From Buchananella hordeovulneris (GTDB taxonomy: Bacteria > Actinomycetota > Actinomycetes > Actinomycetales > Actinomycetaceae): 34,945 nucleotides of DNA. The stretch lies in contig NZ_MQVS01000016.1 of NCBI RefSeq assembly GCF_001907235.1, positions 1 to 34,945 on the forward strand, written 5' to 3'. Below the pieces are notes generated by a model. The model searched no databases and was not told where the DNA came from. It was given only the letters and a program-made list of their open reading frames with translations. Numbering within the stretch: position 1 is the stretch's first letter; every line of letters begins with the position of its first letter. Shown here piece after piece: positions 24,857-32,889 of this stretch. The position numbers were made by a program, and so were the translations under genes.

Positions 24857-24945
24857 CAACACCCCGAGTGTGTGGGGCCGGGGCATCCACGCCGTAGCTT
24901 TCCGTTGGGCGTACGATCAACCCCCCGAGTGTGTGGGGCCGGGGC
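24857..24945. CRISPR. Two-repeat CRISPR-like element, 28-bp repeats and one 33-bp spacer
   Basis: Two 28-bp copies (24857-24884 and 24918-24945) differ at one base and are exactly 61 bp apart, leaving a 33-bp unique spacer. Each contains CCCCGAGTGTGTGGGG, a shape like the CCCC...GGGG stem of type I-E repeats, and 28+33 is the type I-E geometry. No cas gene is in the window and flanking repeats are not visible, so this is a minimal or decayed array, or a mimic. It lies in a 336-bp gap between a lipoprotein gene and dnaB. The rest of the gap shows only a 9-bp inverted repeat (24801-24809 / 24845-24853). Confidence 0.5.
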
Positions 24946-25028
24946 GGCGGGTTGACCCGGCATGTTAGCGTCGTCCCCCAAGCCCACCCAAATGGTGGGG
25001 AACGGCTTGCCTCCTCCCGGGCGACGGC

Positions 25029-26363
25029 CTATTCCAGCGCCTTGTCCACGAAGCGCGAGTAGTGTCCCTGGAAGAGCACCGGAATGGTCGCCGTTGCCCC
25101 GGCCCTATGCTTGTCGACGATGATGTCGACCTCGCCCTCCCGCTCGGACTCCTTCTCATAGTTTGGCTTGTGCAGCAGGATCACGATGTCGGCGTCTTGC
25201 TCCAACGATCCGGACTCACGCAGGTCAGCCATCGTCGGCTTCTTATCCGCCCGCTGCTCAGACGAGCGATTCAGCTGGGCCACCGCAATGAGCGGCACCT
25301 CCAGCTCCTTGGCCAACAGCTTCAACGCCCGCGAAAACTCCGAGACCTCCTGCTGCCGGGATTCCACCCGTCGGCCGGAACTCATCAACTGGAGATAATC
25401 CACCACGATGAGCTTCAGGTCCGCTTCCTGCTTCAAGCGGCGAGCCTTGGCGCGAATCTCTGGCATCGTCAAGTTCGGGGAATCATCGATGAAGAGCGGA
25501 GCATCACCCACCTTGCCTGCCACCGCCCCCAAGCGCTGCAGCTGCTCATCAGTGATCTGCCCGTTGCGCAGCGAAGACTGGAAGATCGTCGATTCCGCTG
25601 ACAGGAGCCGCATGGTTATCTCTGCCGCTGACATCTCCAGCGAGAAGACCACCGCCGCCTGGTTGTGCCGAATGGCGGCATTACGACACACATCAAGGGC
25701 AAACGTCGACTTGCCGCCACCGGGGCGGGCCGCGACGATGATCATCTGGCCGGGGTGGAGCCCGTTGGTGAGCTTGTCCAACTCGATGAACCCGGTGGCC
25801 ACCGTTCCCTCGGACTGTTTGCCGCCCTTGATCGCCTCGGCTTCCTCGATTACCTCCCAGATGGTGTCCTGCAGCCGGACATAGTCGGTGCGCTGGCGAG
25901 ACTCGGTGGCCGCGTAGACCTCGGCCTGCGCCTGGTTGACGATCTCCTGGGCGTCCCCGCCATCGGCCGCGTAACCAAGCTGCACAATCCGCGTACCGAC
26001 CTCCACTAGGCGCCGCAGCATGGCGCGCTCCCGCACGATCTCGGCGTAGAACACGGCGTTGGCGGCCGTAGGCACCCCGGCGATCAGGGTATGGAGGTAA
26101 TCGGGACCGCCGACGCGAGCCAGCTCACCGCGCCGGTTTAGCTCGGCGGCCACCGTGATCGCGTCTGCGGGTTCGTTCTTACCGAACAGGGTCAGCAGCA
26201 CGTCGTAGATCATGCCGTGCACCGGGCGGTAGAAGTCGTCGGTCCGCAGGAGCTCCGAGACCTCGCTGATGGCCTCCTTCGACAACAGCATGGCCCCCAG
26301 GGCCGAGCGCTCTGCCTCCACGTCCTGCGGTGGGGTCCGATCGAATTCGTCACGTCCGTCCAC
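25029..26363 (-). CDS. dnaB: Replicative DNA helicase
   Basis: DnaB is the hexameric helicase that unwinds DNA at the replication fork. The 444-residue product has the N-terminal DnaB domain (DVEAERSALGAML near 14), the Walker A motif ARPGGGKST at 212-220, Walker B VVDYLQLM at 320-327, and an LNRSSEQRADKKPTMADLRE segment. No intein interrupts it. I chose the GTG at 26363, which follows AGGGGGC and starts close to the conserved domain. The ATG at 26414 with AGGAG is an alternative that adds 17 Arg-rich residues. The upstream region carries many DnaA boxes. Confidence 0.93.
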   Translation of the reverse strand: MDGRDEFDRTPPQDVEAERSALGAMLLSKEAISEVSELLRTDDFYRPVHGMIYDVLLTLFGKNEPADAITVAAELNRRGELARVGGPDYLHTLIAGVPTAANAVFYAEIVRERAMLRRLVEVGTRIVQLGYAADGGDAQEIVNQAQAEVYAATESRQRTDYVRLQDTIWEVIEEAEAIKGGKQSEGTVATGFIELDKLTNGLHPGQMIIVAARPGGGKSTFALDVCRNAAIRHNQAAVVFSLEMSAAEITMRLLSAESTIFQSSLRNGQITDEQLQRLGAVAGKVGDAPLFIDDSPNLTMPEIRAKARRLKQEADLKLIVVDYLQLMSSGRRVESRQQEVSEFSRALKLLAKELEVPLIAVAQLNRSSEQRADKKPTMADLRESGSLEQDADIVILLHKPNYEKESEREGEVDIIVDKHRAGATATIPVLFQGHYSRFVDKALE

Positions 26364-26468
26364 AGCCTGCCCCCTGACAACTAGCGGGCGCCGGGCGCGC
26401 CCGCGCGAGAACATACGCTCCTGCCCGCCCGCAGGCCAAATCGCCCTGTGCACAGCGGGGGATAAAAC

Positions 26469-26969
26469 TGTGGATAACCAGGGGACAAGCTGCGGACAGC
26501 GCTGTGGACGCGGTGTGGATGGGGCATCTTTCGCCAGATTAGGTGCCCCGCAACAGCATTGCGGGGCCAACGATTGCCCTCCACCCACAACCTGAGGACA
26601 AAAATTGCTCGCCCGGCCGGTGGATAACAGCTACTTATCCACAGGCGACGGATGGGAGAATCTCAGGCGATTATCAGCACATTCTTGGCCCTCATCCGGC
26701 TGACGGTTGCCCGACACCACTCTCGGCCCCGGACGTCGCCACGCACCAAAAAAGCCGCCATTGCAACGAAAAACGCGCCCGTTTTCCGATGAGAGACATT
26801 GCACATTTTCGTGCCAAAACGCGTCACCGACACGCCGCCACTTGACAAAGCGGACCTCGCCCTCCTGTGGGTAGACCTTCGTTATCCCCCGAGTTGTCCA
26901 CAGGTCGGCGCTGAGATGCCGCGCTTTTTCTGCCCACAATCCACAGCTTTCCCCACAGGCTGTGGATTG
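26469..26969. promoter_or_regulatory. Cluster of DnaA boxes upstream of dnaB
   Basis: Consensus boxes are TTATCCACA at 26635-26643 (+) and 26469-26477 (-), and TTGTCCACA at 26894-26902 (+). A near match, TTATCCACC, is at 26619-26627 (-). Sites matching 7 of 9 bases are at 26503-26511, 26514-26522, 26881-26890, 26937-26945, 26949-26957 and 26961-26969. About ten sites lie within 500 bp on both strands, around a relatively A/T-rich stretch (26748-26820). The 725 bp between dnaB and the MATE gene hold no convincing gene. It could be a replication origin, a DnaA-titration site or a DnaA-controlled dnaB promoter. Confidence 0.7.
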
Positions 26970-27088
26970 CCTGGGGGAAAACTCGTCGAACGACACACCG
27001 AACGGACCGCACAGTCTCAACCAATCCTTGAACCTCCACGCTTCCTGGCAGCTCGCCCCCCGGTCCCACCATGTGTTATGAGTCGAGC

Positions 27089-28441
27089 ATGCGCTCCCCC
27101 TCCGACCACGCCCGCGACCGCGAGATCGCCGCCCTCGCCTGGCCTGCTCTTGGTTCCCTGTTAGCCGAGCCCATCCTGTTATTAGTGGACTCCGCGATGA
27201 TCGGCCACCTCGGCGCAGCCCCCCTGGCGGCCCTCGCCCTCGCCTCCACCATCCTGAGCACCATCGTCGGCCTGGCCATCTTCCTGGCATACGCCACCAC
27301 GTCTGCCACCTCCCGCCTCCTCGGCGCAGGGGACAGGGCCGGCGCCCTGCGGCACGGTATCGACGGCATGTGGCTGGCGGCCTGCCTCGGGGCAGTGCTC
27401 GGGGTTGTCTTATTCCTGGGCTCCCCGACCCTCGTGAGCTGGTTCAACCCCGCCCCAGCGGTGGCCACCCAAGTGGTTGGCTACCTGCGGTACTCCGCCC
27501 CCGGCCTACTAGGCATGCTCGTGGTCCTCGCCGGCACTGGGGCCCTGCGAGGGCTGCTGGACACCCGCACCCCCCTCGTCATCGCCACCGCCGGGGCAGT
27601 GCTCAACATTCCCCTAAACGCTCTCGGGATCTACGGGCTCGGACTGGGGGTCCCCGGCGCCGGGCTGGGCACCGCCATCACCCAGCTGCTAATGGGGGCC
27701 GGCTACTGCCTCATAGTCGCGCGGGCCGCGCGGGCCGCAGGCGTGGCCCTCACCCCGCACGGATCTGGGTTGCGCTCTTCGCTGGCAGGCGGGTCCCCGC
27801 TCTTCATCCGCACCGCCGCCCTGCGTGCCTGCCTGCTGGCCACCACCTACGCGGCCACCTATCTGGGCACCACCGCCCTGGCCGGCTACCAAATCGTCGG
27901 CGCCGTGCTGAGTTTCGTCGCTTTCGGCCTGGACGCACTGGCCATCGCCGCGCAAGCTCTCATCGGTCATGCGATTGGCCGCGGTGACCTCGCGGCCGTC
28001 CGCCACACGGTCTCCCGCTGCCTCGTGTGGGGACTGCGCGCCAGCATCGGCCTTGGCCTCGTGCTCCTGGCGCTCAGCCCGTGGCTGGCGCACCTTTTCA
28101 CCCCCGATGCAGCCGTGCGCGCCGCCACCCCGTGGGCCCTGGCCGCCACCGCCCTCCTGCTGCCGCTCGGGGCGTACGTCTGGGTATTGGACGGGGTGCT
28201 GATCGGCGCAGCGGACGGCAAGTACTTGGCCACCTCCAGCCTGGTGGTTGTCCTCCTCTACCTGCCGGGCCTGGCGGGCCTGACCCTGCTGGCCCGCCCG
28301 CTGCCACCCGGCCCCAGTCTGGCGGTGCTGTGGCTCGCCCTCGTCGGCTTCAATACCGCCGAACGGGCCGTGGCGAGCTGGGTGCGCGTACGCGGCGACA
28401 AATGGCACGGCCTGCCCGCCGCGCCAGCTCCCCGGGGCTAA
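27089..28441 (+). CDS. MATE-family efflux transporter (DinF-like)
   Basis: The protein has 450 residues in about twelve hydrophobic helices arranged as two similar halves. The N-terminal EIAALAWPALGSLLAEPILLLVDSAMIGHLG is the typical start of DinF-branch MATE proteins, which export organic cations in exchange for Na+ or H+. The ATG at 27089 is preferred over 27071, since the conserved part begins soon after; no clear ribosome binding site precedes either. It lies between rplI and dnaB, a gene order also seen in some Actinomycetaceae as far as I recall. It is convergent with rplI. Confidence 0.88.
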   Translation: MRSPSDHARDREIAALAWPALGSLLAEPILLLVDSAMIGHLGAAPLAALALASTILSTIVGLAIFLAYATTSATSRLLGAGDRAGALRHGIDGMWLAACLGAVLGVVLFLGSPTLVSWFNPAPAVATQVVGYLRYSAPGLLGMLVVLAGTGALRGLLDTRTPLVIATAGAVLNIPLNALGIYGLGLGVPGAGLGTAITQLLMGAGYCLIVARAARAAGVALTPHGSGLRSSLAGGSPLFIRTAALRACLLATTYAATYLGTTALAGYQIVGAVLSFVAFGLDALAIAAQALIGHAIGRGDLAAVRHTVSRCLVWGLRASIGLGLVLLALSPWLAHLFTPDAAVRAATPWALAATALLLPLGAYVWVLDGVLIGAADGKYLATSSLVVVLLYLPGLAGLTLLARPLPPGPSLAVLWLALVGFNTAERAVASWVRVRGDKWHGLPAAPAPRG

Positions 28442-28464
28442 CCGGACTTCCCGCGCTAGCTAGG

Positions 28465-28565
28465 CCCCAGGGGCACCCCAGCTGGCTCTCTGCGCACGCT
28501 GGCCGGACCCCAGGGGCACCCCAGCTGACTCTCTGCACCCGCTGGCCGGACCCCAGGGGCACCCT
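28465..28565. repeat. Tandem repeat, period 43 bp, about 2.3 copies
   Basis: CCCCAGGGGCACCC begins at 28465, 28508 and 28551, each 43 bp apart. The first two full units differ at about three positions (for example GGCTCTCTGCGC versus GACTCTCTGCAC). They lie in the 269-bp convergent gap between the MATE gene and rplI, which holds no gene. Confidence 0.85.
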
Positions 28566-28594
28566 AACTTGCCACCCACAGGCATTAGGCGCCA

Positions 28595-28630
28595 TATACA
28601 CCGGATGAGCCGCCCCCAGAGCCAACTAGG
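28595..28630 (+). repeat. 36-bp dispersed repeat, copy A
   Basis: It begins TATACACCGGATGAGCCGCC and ends CTAGG. An inverted copy with two mismatches is at 34806-34841, directly outside the stop codon of an IS30-like transposase. This copy has no transposase next to it, so it may be a solo insertion-sequence end or a target-site relic. Confidence 0.8.
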
Positions 28631-28661
28631 ACGCCCCACCCACACCCACCCACACAGCAGC

Positions 28662-28689
28662 GGGCCCGCCCCCAGGTGGGGGCGGGCCC
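28662..28689. terminator. GC-rich hairpin between convergent MATE and rplI genes
   Basis: GGGCCCGCCCCC and its exact complement form a 12-bp stem with an AGGT loop, 21 bp downstream of the rplI stop. There is no U-tract on either strand. It is probably a bidirectional transcript-end hairpin. Confidence 0.65.
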
Positions 28690-28710
28690 ACGTGCCGCAG
28701 TCAGCTAGCT

Positions 28711-29160
28711 TCAGCCAGCCACCACCAGCACCTTGACGGTGGCGACCACGTCGTCGTGCAGGCGCACGGTGACGACATACTCACCCACCGACTTAATGGG
28801 CTGGTCGATGTGCACCTTGCGGCGGTCCACATCCACGCTGTGCACGTCCTTGATCGCGGCGGCGATGTCGGCGGTCGAGACAGCACCGAACAGACGACCG
28901 GACTCCCCGGCGTGCGCGGTCACCGTCACCGGGGCCGACTGGATCTTGTCGCGAGCAGCCTGCGCGCCCTCCACCGAGGAAATCTCGCGGGCCCGGCGAG
29001 CGGCCTGCATCTGGTCAATCTGCCGCTGCGCACCCTTGGTCCACGGGGTGGCCAGGTTGCGGGGAACGAGGTAGTTACGGGCGTACCCGTCCTTAACCTC
29101 GACAACGTCGCCAGCCTTGCCCAGCGACGGAACCTCGTGCGTGAGGATCAGCTTTGCCAT
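28711..29160 (-). CDS. rplI: 50S ribosomal protein L9
   Basis: The protein has 149 residues and the L9 signature GKAGDVVEVKDGYARNYLVP near the N-terminus. A long connecting helix (QRQIDQMQAARRAREI) and the C-terminal rRNA-binding domain ending VVTVRLHDDVVATVKVLVV follow. It binds 23S rRNA and helps maintain reading frame. It is the last gene of the rpsF-ssb-rpsR-rplI operon, 17 bp after rpsR, with an AAAGGAT ribosome binding site. Confidence 0.96.
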   Translation of the reverse strand: MAKLILTHEVPSLGKAGDVVEVKDGYARNYLVPRNLATPWTKGAQRQIDQMQAARRAREISSVEGAQAARDKIQSAPVTVTAHAGESGRLFGAVSTADIAAAIKDVHSVDVDRRKVHIDQPIKSVGEYVVTVRLHDDVVATVKVLVVAG

Positions 29161-29177
29161 TGTGGTTGATCCTTTCT

Positions 29178-29420
29178 TTACCGACCGGACGAGGAGTAGG
29201 GCAGCAGCGCCATCTCGCGGGCGTTCTTCACGGCCCGCGCAATCTTGCGCTGGTCCTGCACAGACACGCCCGTCACGCGGCGTGCCCGGATCTTGCCGCG
29301 GTCGGAAATGAACTTCCGCAGCAGCGCCGTGTCCTTGTAGTCGATCGGGCCCGAGACCTTAACGGCCTTGAGCGAGCTGACCTTTTTCTTGATCGGCTTG
29401 CGAAGAGATGCCTTCGCCAT
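29178..29420 (-). CDS. rpsR: 30S ribosomal protein S18 (zinc-free form)
   Basis: The protein has 80 residues. The core [20 protein letters not shown] is highly conserved in S18. The four zinc-ligand positions of Cys-containing S18 lack Cys ([12 protein letters not shown] and VTGVSVQ), so this is the C-minus type. The ATG at 29420 follows AAGGAG; an upstream start at 29438 is not needed. S18 forms a pair with S6, encoded two genes upstream, on the 30S platform. Confidence 0.95.
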   Translation of the reverse strand: MAKASLRKPIKKKVSSLKAVKVSGPIDYKDTALLRKFISDRGKIRARRVTGVSVQDQRKIARAVKNAREMALLPYSSSGR

Positions 29421-29471
29421 TGGTTTTCTCCTTGACATCGAGGGCGAGGTACGCCCACAAAAAGATCTGGT

Positions 29472-30041
29472 TTAGAACGGGGGCTCGTCGCCGTAGGCTG
29501 CCGCGCCACCGCCCTGGGTGCCCCACGGGTCGTGGTCATCGCCACCCCCGGGAGCGCCATAACCGGTGCGGCCTTGGCCGCCGCCGTAACCGCCCTGATT
29601 GCCGTAACCGCCTTGGCCGCCGCCGTAGTTTCCACCACCGTTGCCGCCGTTGTAGCCGCCACCGCCACCACCACCGCGCTGGGTGCGGGTGATCTGGGCC
29701 GTGGCGTAACGCAGCGAGGGGCCAACCTCTTCGACCTGCATCTCGACCACGGTGCGCTTTTCGCCTTCCCGGGTCTCAAACGATCGCTGCGTCAGGCGTC
29801 CGTTGACAATGACTCGCTGCCCCTTGTGGAGCGTCTCGGCCACGTTCTCGGCCATTTCGCGCCACACCGAGCACCGCATGAACAGGGTTTCCCCGTCGCG
29901 CCACTCACCGGCTTGACGGTCAAAGGTCCGCGGCGTGGAGGCCACGGTGAAAGAGGCCACGGCCGCCCCGTTAGGGGTGAAACGCAGCTCGGGATCCGCC
30001 GTCAGGTTACCGATGATCGTGATTACGGTTTCGCCTGCCAT
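29472..30041 (-). CDS. ssb: Single-stranded DNA-binding protein
   Basis: The protein has 189 residues. The N-terminal OB fold (about 1-112) starts with [18 protein letters not shown], followed by a Gly/Tyr/Gln-rich disordered linker ([12 protein letters not shown]) and the acidic tip DEPPF that docks partner proteins such as helicases and repair enzymes. It covers single-stranded DNA during replication and repair. Its position between rpsF and rpsR is conserved across many bacteria. Confidence 0.96.
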   Translation of the reverse strand: MAGETVITIIGNLTADPELRFTPNGAAVASFTVASTPRTFDRQAGEWRDGETLFMRCSVWREMAENVAETLHKGQRVIVNGRLTQRSFETREGEKRTVVEMQVEEVGPSLRYATAQITRTQRGGGGGGGYNGGNGGGNYGGGQGGYGNQGGYGGGQGRTGYGAPGGGDDHDPWGTQGGGAAAYGDEPPF

Positions 30042-30073
30042 TTCAGTCCTTCAGATCGGTTTCGGCTGGGTTA

Positions 30074-30364
30074 TCAGGCAGCGTCCGGGCGCAGCAGCTT
30101 GGTGCGCAGCACGGCCTCGTTGAGGCCCAGCTGACGGTCCAGCTCCTTGGCCTGGGCGGGGGTGGTGGTCATGTTGACAACCACGTAGATGCCCTCGGAC
30201 TTCTTCTTGATCTCGTAGGCGAGGTGCCGCTTGCCCCAGATGTCGATGTTGTCGACAGTGCCACCATCGGTCTTAACGACGGCGAGCAGCTTGTCCAGGG
30301 ACGGGGCGACGGTACGCTCGTCCACCTCGGGGTCGAGGATGAGCATGAGCTCGTACTTACGCAT
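30074..30364 (-). CDS. rpsF: 30S ribosomal protein S6
   Basis: The protein has 96 residues: [15 protein letters not shown] at the start and [23 protein letters not shown] in the middle are standard S6. It binds S18 and 16S rRNA. It is the first gene of the operon, with GGAGGTG before the ATG and a perfect hairpin 31 bases upstream that may act in regulation. Confidence 0.96.
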   Translation of the reverse strand: MRKYELMLILDPEVDERTVAPSLDKLLAVVKTDGGTVDNIDIWGKRHLAYEIKKKSEGIYVVVNMTTTPAQAKELDRQLGLNEAVLRTKLLRPDAA

Positions 30365-30395
30365 GGACTTTCACCCACCTCCTTCGGTCTAAACG

Positions 30396-30414
30396 GTCAC
30401 GGTCTTTCCGTGAC
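30396..30414 (-). promoter_or_regulatory. Hairpin in the rpsF leader
   Basis: GTCACGG and CCGTGAC form a perfect 7-bp stem with a five-base loop, between 31 and 50 bases upstream of the rpsF start. rpsF leaders in other bacteria bind the S6:S18 complex for feedback control. Whether this hairpin does so is not shown by sequence alone. Confidence 0.4.
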
Positions 30415-30442
30415 AGGAGGGTGTACATACGTCGGCTGGACG

Positions 30443-30506
30443 AAAAACGTCCAGGCCAGTGTTCGAGGCTACCGCATTGGCGGAGCCAAGTCACTGGCCT
30501 GGACGT
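30443..30506 (-). terminator. Intrinsic terminator-like structure after the penicillin-binding protein gene
   Basis: A perfect 15-bp inverted repeat (ACGTCCAGGCCAGTG at 30447-30461 and its complement at 30492-30506) has a 30-base interior that can form its own small GGCT/AGCC stem. On the minus strand it begins 17 bases after the stop codon and is followed by a U-tract. The rpsF promoter must lie within or below it. Confidence 0.75.
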
Positions 30507-30523
30507 GTGAGGGCCACTACGGG

Positions 30524-32731
30524 TTAGGGCCCGTTTTGTTCGCCCGGCCGCTGTTGTTCTTCACCGTCTGGCGGCTGGGTGGGTTCCGGCTCAGGAACCG
30601 GGGCGTCGGTCGGCTCCGGCGTCGGGGTCGGTTCCGGCTCGGGTTCCGGGGTCGGGGTGACCACCGGCTCCGGCGTCGGGGTCGGGGTGACTACCGGCTC
30701 CGGCGTCGGGGTGGGCGTCTCGGTGGGGACGACGGTCTCTACTGGCGCCTCGGTGACGAGCGGTGCCGGGTAGCCCTCGCCCCACGACGGGGTGGGGAAC
30801 TCTACGACCTCAAGATCCTGCAAGATGCGGCCCATGTAGTCCACCCACAGGTCGGCCGGGATGCTACCGCCGGTGATCTCCTCGTACTCGTAGCCAGTTT
30901 CCGGGTTGATGCCGAACGGGGTGATGGAGTTTTCGCTGCCATCCTCCCCGGGCTGATAGAGGGCGACGACGGTGGTCAGCTGCGGGGTGAAGCCCGCAAA
31001 GAGGGCGGATTTGTTCTCCGACGACGAGCCCGTCTTGGCGGCAATTGGGCGGTTCAAAACTTGGGCCTTGGTGCCAGACCCGTACTCGTCAAGCACCACC
31101 TGCTGCAGCGCATACGTCAGGTCTGCGACGTTGGCGTTAGTGAACTCCCGCACCCCGGCGGTCTGCCCGGAGTAGACGACGTCTCCCTTGGCGTTGGTCA
31201 CGGTGCGCACGATGTGGGAATCGAAGCGTTGACCCGAGGAGGCGAACGTGTTGTAGGCGGTGGCAATATCGATCACGCGCGGGGAGGCTGAGCCCAGCGT
31301 GTTACCCAACTCGTCGCCCAACCCAATGGTTTTTCCGGGGATGCCGGCCCGCTCGGCAACCTTACGGGTGGCGGCCGGCCCCACCTTCTCGTTGAGCTGC
31401 ACATAGCTGGTGTTGGCGGAGCGGGCAGTGGACTGAATGAGGTCGATCTGCCCCCATTGGGCATCTTGGAAGTTGGAGATGACGATGTCGGTTTCTGGGA
31501 CCTCGTAGGGCGAGTTGGCGTCGAAGGTGGTCGACAACGGTACTCGCGCCTCCAGGGCAGCCATGAGCGTGAACGGCTTGAAGGTCGAACCGGCCTGCAC
31601 TATGTCGTCCGTGACGGCGTTGCGCTGCACCTTGGCGTAATCGGCCCCGCCGTAGAGGGCCTTGATCTCGCCGGAATTGGCGGCCACGGTCACCAGGGCG
31701 GTCTGCAGGTGCGGGTCGTGCCCCTCGGGCAAGGTCTGCACGGCGGCCACCGCGTCGGCCTGCATCTTCGGATCGATCGTGGTGACGATCTGCAACCCAG
31801 CCGTCTCCAGGTCTTCCTTGGTCATGCCTGCCCGCGATATGAGCTCCGTCCGGGTGAGCTCCAGCAGGTAGCCGTTGGGCCCGGAGAAGTATTCCGGGGT
31901 TTTCGGCTCGATGGTCTCCGGCATGCGGGCCTCGGCAGCTTCCTGGGCGGTGATGTGTCCGTCTTCCTTCATGAGGGCAATCACGCGCTCGAAACGGATC
32001 TTGGCTTGTTCCGGGCTAATGGCCGGGTCCCAGGCGGAGGGGGCAGGGATGATGCCGGAAAGCATCGCCGCCTGCGAGATGCTCAGATCCTTGGCGGAGA
32101 TGCCGAAGTAGGCCTGGGAGGCCGCCTCGATGCCGTAGGCACCGCGTCCGAAGTAGATGGTGTTGAGGTAGTTGCCGAGGATCTCTTCCTTGGACTGTTG
32201 GCGCGTGACCTTGAGCGCGAGAATGGCCTCTTTGGCCTTACCCAGGTAATCGGTGGTCTCTCCCACGAAGTACCGCTCGATGTACTGCTGGGTGAGAGTG
32301 GAGCCACCTTGCCGGTCCCCGCCGCGCAGGTTGTTGAGCAGGGCCCGGGCGGTACCGAAGATGTCGACCCCCGGGTTGGTCCAGAACTTGCGGTCCTCGG
32401 AGGCCACCACCGCGTTGCCTACATATTTCGGCAGGGTGTTGAAGTCGACGATGGTCCGGTTAACGTCGGCGAGTCGCCCTAGTTCGGTGGTGCCGTCGGC
32501 GAAGTAGACGGTGGTGACTTGGGCCTCGGCGGAGGAGTTCGGGTTGGGTAACTCCAGGCTGTTGTATGCCCACACGAACAAGCCGACCAAGGCCAGACCA
32601 CTGGCAAAGCCCAGTCCAATCAGCCAGTACAAAATGGTGCGCCAAAGCGGGCGCTTGCGGCGTTTCTTGCGTGCCGCGTGAGTTCCCGCTGCGGCGGGCT
32701 GGGGGTGAGCGCGAGGCGTGCGTGCAGCCAC
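30524..32731 (-). CDS. ponA: Class A penicillin-binding protein (PonA1-like)
   Basis: This bifunctional enzyme polymerises and cross-links peptidoglycan. The 735-residue protein has a basic cytosolic start, one TM helix (about 31-56), and a GT51 glycosyltransferase with catalytic Glu112 (VVASEDRKFW) and GGSTLTQQY at 142-150. The transpeptidase has STFK at 382-385 (Ser382), SAN at 438-440 and KTGS at 566-569. From about 668 a Thr/Pro/Glu tail replaces any PASTA domain; its DNA includes a 30-bp unit repeated at 30660-30719. The GTG at 32731 follows GGGAGGA; upstream starts lack a ribosome binding site. Synteny with ino1, padR and rpsF matches mycobacterial ponA1. Confidence 0.93.
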   Translation of the reverse strand: MAARTPRAHPQPAAAGTHAARKKRRKRPLWRTILYWLIGLGFASGLALVGLFVWAYNSLELPNPNSSAEAQVTTVYFADGTTELGRLADVNRTIVDFNTLPKYVGNAVVASEDRKFWTNPGVDIFGTARALLNNLRGGDRQGGSTLTQQYIERYFVGETTDYLGKAKEAILALKVTRQQSKEEILGNYLNTIYFGRGAYGIEAASQAYFGISAKDLSISQAAMLSGIIPAPSAWDPAISPEQAKIRFERVIALMKEDGHITAQEAAEARMPETIEPKTPEYFSGPNGYLLELTRTELISRAGMTKEDLETAGLQIVTTIDPKMQADAVAAVQTLPEGHDPHLQTALVTVAANSGEIKALYGGADYAKVQRNAVTDDIVQAGSTFKPFTLMAALEARVPLSTTFDANSPYEVPETDIVISNFQDAQWGQIDLIQSTARSANTSYVQLNEKVGPAATRKVAERAGIPGKTIGLGDELGNTLGSASPRVIDIATAYNTFASSGQRFDSHIVRTVTNAKGDVVYSGQTAGVREFTNANVADLTYALQQVVLDEYGSGTKAQVLNRPIAAKTGSSSENKSALFAGFTPQLTTVVALYQPGEDGSENSITPFGINPETGYEYEEITGGSIPADLWVDYMGRILQDLEVVEFPTPSWGEGYPAPLVTEAPVETVVPTETPTPTPEPVVTPTPTPEPVVTPTPEPEPEPTPTPEPTDAPVPEPEPTQPPDGEEQQRPGEQNGP

Positions 32732-32837
32732 TAGGGTCCTCCCAATTTCGGTTACCCGTGTGTCAGTCAGTGGGTTTAAGTATGGCGGCAAACGCGACAG
32801 GTTTCGCGGACTCACCTCCAACCACTAGCGCCCGACA

Positions 32838-32868
32838 TATCGTTCCGATAGGTTTAGCCGAGCTATCG
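32838..32868. promoter_or_regulatory. Putative operator between ponA and padR
   Basis: Three TATCG half-sites occur: TATCG-TTC-CGATA (32838-32850), and CGATAG-N11-CTATCG (32846-32868). They lie 22-52 bp before the padR start in the divergent gap. Autoregulation by the PadR protein is a natural guess. The half-site differs from the ATGT/ACAT type of well-studied PadR proteins. Confidence 0.45.
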
Positions 32869-32889
32869 TCGCGGAGGGAAGGAGGATCA

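Noticed and set aside
26543-26845. Plus-strand 100-codon frame between dnaB and the MATE gene
   Set aside because: No ribosome binding site, no recognisable protein, and it covers the DnaA boxes.
26631-27290. Long minus-strand frame across the DnaA-box region
   Set aside because: It runs antisense through the MATE start, has no ribosome binding site and a low-quality Arg/Gly composition.
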